DNA from: Cryptomeria japonica | Taxonomy: Eukaryota; Streptophyta; Pinopsida; Cupressales; Cupressaceae | NCBI RefSeq assembly: GCF_030272615.1 | Contig: NC_081406.1 | Location: 143,151,041-143,215,040 of the forward strand | Reading direction: 5' to 3' | DNA: 64,000 nt | Shown: piece by piece, positions 57,651 through 64,000 of the stretch | How positions within the stretch are numbered: the first letter of the stretch is position 1 | Layout of the letters: each line of letters starts with the position of its first letter | Made by a program: the position numbers and the translations under genes | Notes under the pieces: model-generated | What the model saw: the letters and a program-made list of their open reading frames with translations, nothing else | The model's database searches: none | Told to the model about the DNA's origin: nothing

Positions 57651-60417
57651 CCAAGCTGGGGGGGCCCTTCTTCTTTGCTTTGTTTTCGTTCTATTTTCTT
57701 TTCATTTGCACTTCGAAACCATAGGTTTTCGAGATCTCTGAGTGCATTTTGATCCTTTTGTTTCTTTTGCTTTGTTTGGAAACCCCGAAGCCTTCATTTT
57801 TTTCCACTTTGGAACTTTGATACTTCAGGATCCTGGAATCCCGAAGTGTCCCTTCGTTGGTTTCTCCTTGTTTTCAGAACTCTGGAATCCTAGAGTCCTG
57901 AAGTTTTGTGTTTTCTTCTTGGAACCTCTAGATCCCGAAATTCTAGAATCTCGAGTTCTCTTTTCGTTTTGTTTGTTCTTTCTTCAGAGTTTAGGAACTT
58001 CAGAGTTTCAAGGTCATTCTCCTTTTGACCTCCAGAACCCTAGGATCTTGGAACCTTAAAGTTGTTTGCGTGCCTCGGAGCCCCGCGTTGTCGTTTGTTT
58101 GTTGTTTGTCTTTGGTTGTCACGCGTATTTTTGGTTTTGTGTCATTACGTGTTGTCGCTCATGCATCTTTATATTTGTGTGTGCAACTTCTTGTTGGTCA
58201 TTGTTGTCGTCATGTCGTTGCTCGTTTGCATTTTCGCTCTTTGTGGCTTCATCATTTGTTGCCTAATTAGTTTAGGTTAGCGTAGGCGTGAAAGATCTAC
58301 AAAAATCCAAAAAAATTGAAAAATCTGAAAAATAAATAAAAAAATTGAAAAACCTTTGAAAAATAACAAAAAAATAAAAAAATTGTGAAAAAATACAAAA
58401 AGATTAAAAAATTACAAAAAATAATAAATAAATAAAAAGGAAAATTTAAATTTATTTAGATTAAAATTAAATATTAAAATTGATGGAAATTTATATTGAT
58501 ATTTTGATTATTTAAATTTTTTTAAGTTGTTTAAATTTTAACAATGTTTAAAATTTGAATTAATTTTGAATTCTATATATATTGAGAATATTAATATAAA
58601 TTTGTGTTTAAATTTTAATATTTAAAGTTAGTCTTCATAAGTTTTAATAAACTTGCAATAAAAATTAATATTAATTTAAATTTTAAATTTAAATTTCATT
58701 TTAATTGCTTCATAATTTAAATTTTATTTAAACTTCAAAGGCTTGAATATAATTTGAGTTTAAAATTTTAATAAAATTAAAAATTTAAATTTTAAATTTA
58801 ATGTTAATATTTGAGTGCTTTAGACAACAAATAAAGAAGTCCTCCGAAATTTCGAACTCAGAATCATGGAAGTTCAAAAAATTTGTAAGCCCAAACAGTA
58901 AAAAACCTTATGACTAAGAGTCGTGTGCGAGGAAAAAAATGTGCTTCAGTAGCATTACACGGAGATAAAGAAAAAGACAATGAAAAGAAAAAGACAATGA
59001 AAAGAAAAATGCAAGAATAACGATTAGAGCAAGCAAGCAAAAAAAATATATTAAGTCAAGCAACATTCATCATATTTTGGAATATGGTGGCTTTTGGCAA
59101 AGGGCATTTAAAAAAAAAGAAATTTGGATTTAAATCAACTTTTAGGATTTAAATCAACTTTTATTGATTTAAATTCATTTCTTTTTGTTTGTAAATTAAT
59201 TATTCCCTTTTTGTTTTTTAAGAAAATCTATATGTGGTCGGGCCATGGAAAGGGATCTTTTAAGAAAAGGGAGTTGATTAAATATTTAACAATGTTTTAA
59301 TTACTTTGTTAGTGAATTAATTTTAAATATTTTAATGTGTAGGGATAAATATGGAGGGAGATAAGCTCTAGTCAAAATAGAGATCATCAAGATTAAGGGT
59401 TCAAGATGCAGTCCAATTAGGGCAAACTCAACATCAAAATTAGAAAGCTCTTGTCAACTGGAACCAATTTTGAATTGCAAAAGAAAAACTTTGTCTTTTT
59501 ATGCATCAATTGGGGAATCGATCTGATGTTTCTAAAGGGGATTTTTTCAGGGGAAATATCTATATATTGAAGCTAATTGCTCATTATAAGGGGTTAGATG
59601 CTCTAAAATTAGACTTTTCATAATTAGGAATTCGGAATTAGAAGTATTTTAAGTGTTGGAAAATTTCTAGAACTTGGTTGAAGGTCATTCTAGATCTTTT
59701 TCATTGCATTTTCATGTTAATGTAGCTGGAAGCAATTTGATGTAAGCAAAATCAGACATTTAGTGTGACAAATCTACTAAATAATTGTCCTCATTCGAAG
59801 GTGAATATATGAACTTCAATTTGATTTCCTATTTACTTCAATTGTTTTCTTTCATATGATGAATGTTTGGTGTCCTTTTGTTTGATTCAACTTCCCAAAT
59901 CCGGAGAGAGTTGTGTTTGCATTGCTTCAATCTACGCATGGATATGGCGATTGATGTTAATGTCAATGTAGTTTAGTCTTTCTTTCCATTGAATCTAGCT
60001 TCATTAGTATGTTAAATTGCTAATTTGCATGCTGATGTATGTTTATGTTCCAATTTCCTCTAGGTTTAGTTGATATTGTCAGATGGAATGAATGTTGAAT
60101 GTTTATCATCTTCTTGCATCCCCTTCCTCTTTTGTTATTTCTTTCTTTTTGGTTAGCCTAGTTTTAGTTTAGTTTTTTGACTAATGCAGATAAATCAAAA
60201 TGTTATGAATCAACAAGCCCCTTAACAGGTACAACTACATCAAGCCACCAAGTTACCCAACATCATCATGACCCAACTAGAGAGACCTTGGAGTTGTTGA
60301 TCTTTCGAGATTCATTGCTTTTCAAGAGAGTTGGTATGTGCATTCATGTTCTACCTGCTTGTTGGTGAGGGTGCCAAAACCCATCAACAAGAAGATCTTT
60401 ATAGAAAAGAGTTTTCC
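57651..60417. mobile_element. 2.8-kb insert of unknown type inside the integrase
   Basis: Integrase coding stops after TTTTCACTT and restarts after TCCATTCACTT, so CACTT is a candidate target duplication. The insert holds repeated TGGAATCC(C/T)(A/G)GAGT-like blocks at 57820-58060, an A-rich tract (58296-58440), a very AT-rich stretch (58440-58830) and a frame at 60177-60368 beginning MTNADKSKC that I do not recognise. I see no TG...CA ends, terminal inverted repeats or transposase. It could be a solo LTR plus leader of another element. Confidence 0.45.
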
Positions 60418-61651
60418 ATTCACTTGGGTCACTAGATGTTTGTTTTACACCAGACCAGATAATGTTATGAGGAGATGCATCAGAGAAGATGAGACCTATA
60501 ATATTCTTCATGCCTACCATGATGAACCTTGTGGAGGCCATTTTGCTACCAAAAAGGCAACCATGAAAATTCTTAACGCAGGTTAATATTGACCTACACT
60601 CCATAAAGATACCATGAAATATACGAAGAAATGTGATGGATATCATAGGATGGGAAGACCCACCAGGTCCGATGAGATGTCTCTACAACCACAAGTAGTT
60701 GTCACACCTTTTGATAAATGGGTAATGGATTTTATAGGTTCAATAGATCCACCCTCTAATGGGAAATCGTATATATTGGTGTGCACTAATTATCTCACCA
60801 AATGAGTGGATGTTAGAGCCATGAAACATGTCAAGGATAACAAAGTTGCAAAATTTTTGTATGAAGAAATTTTCACCAGGTATGGGTACCTAGAGAAATT
60901 GTTACAGATCAAGGTGCACAGTTCACATCTAATTTGATCACAACATTGGTAGAAGAGTATAATATTCACCACAAGAAGTCTACACCTTATCACCCACAAG
61001 CCAATGGGGAAGTTGAAGTGACCAACATAGAAATTATGACCATTCTGACAAAAAAAGGGGAAATTCATAGGAAGGATTGGGCAAACTGCTTGCGGGCTTA
61101 TAAAAGTTCTTGGAAAACAACTACAAGATTCACTCCTTCTGAACTTGTTTATGAAAAAATAACAACCATGCCTATAGAATTTGAACACAAGACCCTCAGA
61201 ACTACATTGAACCTAGGGTTGGATTTATCAACAACGCAACAAGAAAGGATACTACAACATAATGCATTGGATGAACTAAGATAGTTAGCTCTACAACATA
61301 CATCTCCGATTTAGCAACAATGCATCAAGTGGCATGATCAATATATCAAGTCAAAGAAATTTCATGCAAGAGATTGGACTTTATTGTATGATTCTAGATA
61401 CAAGGATAATCTCAGGAAACTACACACTAGATGGCTTGGGCCATGAAATTGATGAGGTATATTTCAATGGTGCAGTCAAATTGGCCACCATAGATAATAT
61501 GCAATTCAAATTTTTGATTAATAGCCATCATCTATGCCTCTACAACAAGCCATTAACTAAAGCGGAATTCATGCAACAATTTGATGAGTTCAAATTATCC
61601 GCTTCTCCTGTAGCCATTAATGGTCGTCCTCTGGACCCACCACAAGTTTAG
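60418..61651 (+). pseudogene. Athila-like integrase, main part
   Basis: Resumes with CLFYTRPDNVMRRCIRED and HDEPCGGHFATKKATMKIL (zinc-binding His pair), a CDGYHRMGRP block where the first Cys of the CxxC pair is retained and the second is Tyr, then FDKWVMDFIGSID (first Asp), a DQGAQFTSNL region (second Asp, about 60910), HPQANGEVEVTN (Glu, about 61000) and the C-terminal WLGPYEID-like block (about 61435) up to the stop at 61649. Stops lie near 60586, 60803 and 61282, plus a frameshift near 60890. Confidence 0.8.
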
Positions 61652-61994
61652 AACATTCCCATCTTCACATAATAAAGGCTCCATTTCTACATGGAGTTCA
61701 TTTCTCTTTATCCATTCCACATCACCTCAACTTCATTCATTTTTCTTATCTTTCACTGTCACCTCCACAATCATATTCTGCTCATGCATATTTTGAAAGC
61801 ATCTTTTACTCTACACATGCCAACTGTCACTCTAGTGCATCAGGATATCTTCACTTTATCATGTAAGTACTTACTCTTACACTTCATGATTATAATCTTT
61901 TGCAACATCTATTATTGTCTTTTTAAAGATGAGAATATTTGTATTTGCATTCATGACTCCTCTTCCGCATTGTGGACACTTGCATCTACCTCAA
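61652..61994 (+). other. 3' untranslated region of the Athila-like element
   Basis: Pyrimidine-rich, no gene. Confidence 0.4.
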
Positions 61995-62077
61995 GTTGGG
62001 GTGGGGCAGGGGTAGGCTGGGGGAGGGGAGGGGTAAGGGGTGGGGGGGCGAAGGGTAAGGGAGGGGGGATGGGGTAG
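61995..62077 (+). other. Long G-rich purine tract
   Basis: About 80 bases composed mostly of G runs (GGGG, GGGGG, GGGGGGG) separated by single A, T or C. It may serve as, or derive from, the element's polypurine tract. It also meets the pattern of four or more G-runs for quadruplex formation. Confidence 0.7.
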
Positions 62078-62415
62078 TTTGAAATTTGAAAATTTCATTC
62101 AAATTATGGCATAAACCTTGGTCACATGCTACCTTGGGTTGGTTGCCCAACTTAAATATTAAATCAATAAATTTAAAAAAGGCTATGTGATCAAAGTCAT
62201 TTGATTCATCTATCAAACTGATTCCTTGTTTCTTGTGTTGTACTTTCCTTTTGTAAAATTGTGTCATAAGTTTATCTAGTAAGGTTCAGGAAAGAAAGAG
62301 TTCCATAATAGAAACTACAAAGAATACCATAAGCGTTTCTTGAAAAACTAGGCATTTGAACTCAACAAGAGTTAAATTTTCAACAACAGGAGGTCCCCCA
62401 ATTCACCACGAACCT
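62078..62415. other. Non-genic stretch
   Basis: AT-rich. No LTR start was recognised directly after the G-rich tract. Confidence 0.4.
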
Positions 62416-63110
62416 ATAGATTTACTTTGGAGGACCAGGATTGTGAGCCTTTGTTTAGAGGATGTGGTTAGTTAGATTACTTCCTTAAACTACATGCTTT
62501 AAATGAAGAAGTTGCCTTGGAATTTGCACACACTGAAAGATGACCAAGCAATGGTCAAAGGGTTAAGAGTTCCTATTACAAAACAAAGAATTGTACAAAT
62601 TATATGCTTACCTATGACTGGAGAACCATTTCCATAGAACAAAGATGCTAGGTCAGCTAGAGCCTAGTTTACAAAGCATGTTGATCCTCCACTGCAAGTT
62701 TCTCATCAGGGAACAAGGCAATTGTCATTACCACCACCTTGGGAGCATAGGGTAACATATATCATAATGTATTTGACCTCTGAGGGACACCAATCATAGT
62801 TGCACTCCATTTGATTCAAGCTTTTGTGTCATTTAAGGTATGGACATTTGATGAATGTTCTGAATTCCCTTTACAACATGCTGAATTAGATGGCTATGCA
62901 AGTGTAGAAAGGTAATATGCAAGCTAGTCTCAACTTTTTTTGTGACTTGAAGATTGTTAGACAATGTGCTAAAGTTGTTTTTATGCATGAGATAGGTTTG
63001 TTGGGAAAATGTGGATTAGCAAGCCCACTTAAAAGAAGGCCTATCACCTGAAAATGTAGTCATCTGAAATTGCTAGCGTGGAGATAGGGACATGTTCCAT
63101 TTTCCTCTAC
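62416..63110 (+). pseudogene. Relic of an unknown repeat-associated protein (family member C)
   Basis: The plus strand reads, across frameshifts and stops, DYFLKLHALNEEVALEFAHT, AMVKGLRVPITKQRIVQIICLP, DARSARA, LQVSHQGTRQLSLPPPWEH, VTYIIMYLTSEGH, FKLLCHLR, YGHLMNVLNSLYNML and FMHEIGLLGKCGLASPLKRR. About 230 codons. No enzymatic motif. The sequence of blocks (I-T/N-K-x-I before a hydrophobic segment, then Y-x-T-x-EG, then a His/Leu-rich block) parallels the relic at 9799-10541 and the ORF at 24229-27467. It lies downstream of a Gypsy element but its own element is not delimited. Confidence 0.5.
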
Positions 63111-63799
63111 TAGAATGTGGAGTTTTTTAGTAACTATGCATTTACCTATTTAAACAAAGAACCTTTCTTAATTTTATGCAATTTTGGTGCAACCAATTAT
63201 GAATATTTAATGCTTCTCAAGTGAAGAAAATATCCATAGAGTGTGGGTTTTGACTTACATCAGTGTCACCTATGGGCAAAATACAACCATTTCTTAAATG
63301 ATACAAAGACTTTCACATGCATGTTAATCATATATTGAAAATTGAAACAAACATGCATAACACAAAGTTCTTTTTGCAACAAACACCTATGAATATAACA
63401 TGTGCAGAAAAGGCATGCAAATATGACAACTAATATATGATTTTATTTTGCAAATTCTTTGATCAAGACCCATACTTCACAATTGAGCCAAATAAATTTG
63501 ACGACTTTCAAAACACATCGAGTTGTTGCTGAGCGTGTTGCATGCTCCTTTGGAGTTGGTGAAAGAAAATGAAAAAAGTAATTTGTTTACATTTCAACAC
63601 TATAATTCAACGTCAAGGATTTAAATTGGAATTCAAAGCATCAAATTTCTCCATCAAATTTTGGATGGAGATGTGAACTGAATATACCTATCCCCTTATA
63701 TTTGTATAAATTTGAAAAGTGCGTGCTCGAAATTATTTAAAATTATGTTTAAAAATTTGCATGCAAATATATTTATAAATGATAATAGCTTAAAATACC
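63111..63799. other. Non-genic stretch
   Basis: No supported gene or repeat. Confidence 0.4.
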
Positions 63800-64000
63800 A
63801 AGGCAGAAAGTTCACATTCTAATAGCTTAAAATACCAAAGCAGTAAGAAAGCAGTAGGATATTCAGTAATATGAAAGGATCACTCGATTGCTACTTGAGA
63901 AGAGAGGTAAAAATACCAAAATCACTTAGATTTGTCAATCACAGTTCAGAAGAAGAACAACTGAAGACAATTCAGTCCTAGTAGGAAAATATAAAGACAA
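63800..64000. repeat. Paralogue of the PPR 3' flank, cut by window end
   Basis: Aligns in the same orientation with 12975-13200, the region downstream of the PPR gene. If collinearity continues, another PPR copy on the minus strand begins several hundred bases beyond 64000. Confidence 0.65.

Noticed and set aside
57742-58280. Phe/Leu/Cys-rich plus-strand frames that look like membrane proteins
   Set aside because: They lie in T-rich, repeat-containing sequence of an insert. Overlapping frames are equally open and no start context stands out.
60344-60646. Minus-strand frame of 100 codons
   Set aside because: It is antisense to the Athila-like integrase.

Overview
The window is plant nuclear DNA, most likely from a large, repeat-rich seed-plant genome. 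A conifer or other gymnosperm is my best guess, from the mix of chromovirus, Tat/Athila-type Gypsy, LINE and pol-less LTR elements and from PPR gene debris. It is AT-rich. I see no complete, clearly functional host gene. Almost everything recognisable is a transposable element, or a relic of one, plus decayed pentatricopeptide-repeat (PPR) genes.

Layout. 1-4412: 5' part of a minus-strand Gypsy element (protease, gag, leader, LTR). 5205-7851: two chromovirus relics tail to tail (plus-strand integrase, minus-strand gag-protease). 8185-9290: a 556-bp tandem duplication. 9799-10541: relic of an unknown repeat-associated protein. 10870-12840: 3' part of a LINE ORF2, split by a 354-bp TRIM retrotransposon. 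13724-14546: a P-class PPR gene with one frameshift and no 5' end. 15505-15771: a possible transit-peptide exon. 19022-21234 and 27777-28260: fragments of PPR pseudogenes.

21235-27780: an LTR retroelement with gag but no recognisable pol. In place of pol it carries a decayed reading frame of about 1080 codons, of unknown function, preceded by its own TATA-like box. 28400-47212: a full-length minus-strand chromovirus with a perfect TTGAT target duplication. Its gag is split by an 11-kb plus-strand LARD (34317-45342; 3.8-kb LTRs, no coding capacity). 48790-62077: a plus-strand Athila-like Gypsy element whose protease is interrupted by a 5'-deleted Tat-type element (two RNase H domains, hairpin-rich 3' tandem repeats, 1.7-kb LTR). 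Its integrase is interrupted by a further 2.8-kb insert. 62416-63110: another relic resembling the unknown proteins at 10 kb and 24 kb. The last 200 bases repeat the 3' flank of the PPR gene at 13 kb.

The best candidate for something undescribed is the protein family seen in three states: free-standing relics at 9.8-10.5 kb and 62.4-63.1 kb, and captured inside an LTR element at 24.2-27.5 kb. The second is a set of repeated hairpins with a compensatory base-pair change in the Tat 3' region. All coordinates, family assignments and homologies come from reading the sequence; no database search was run.
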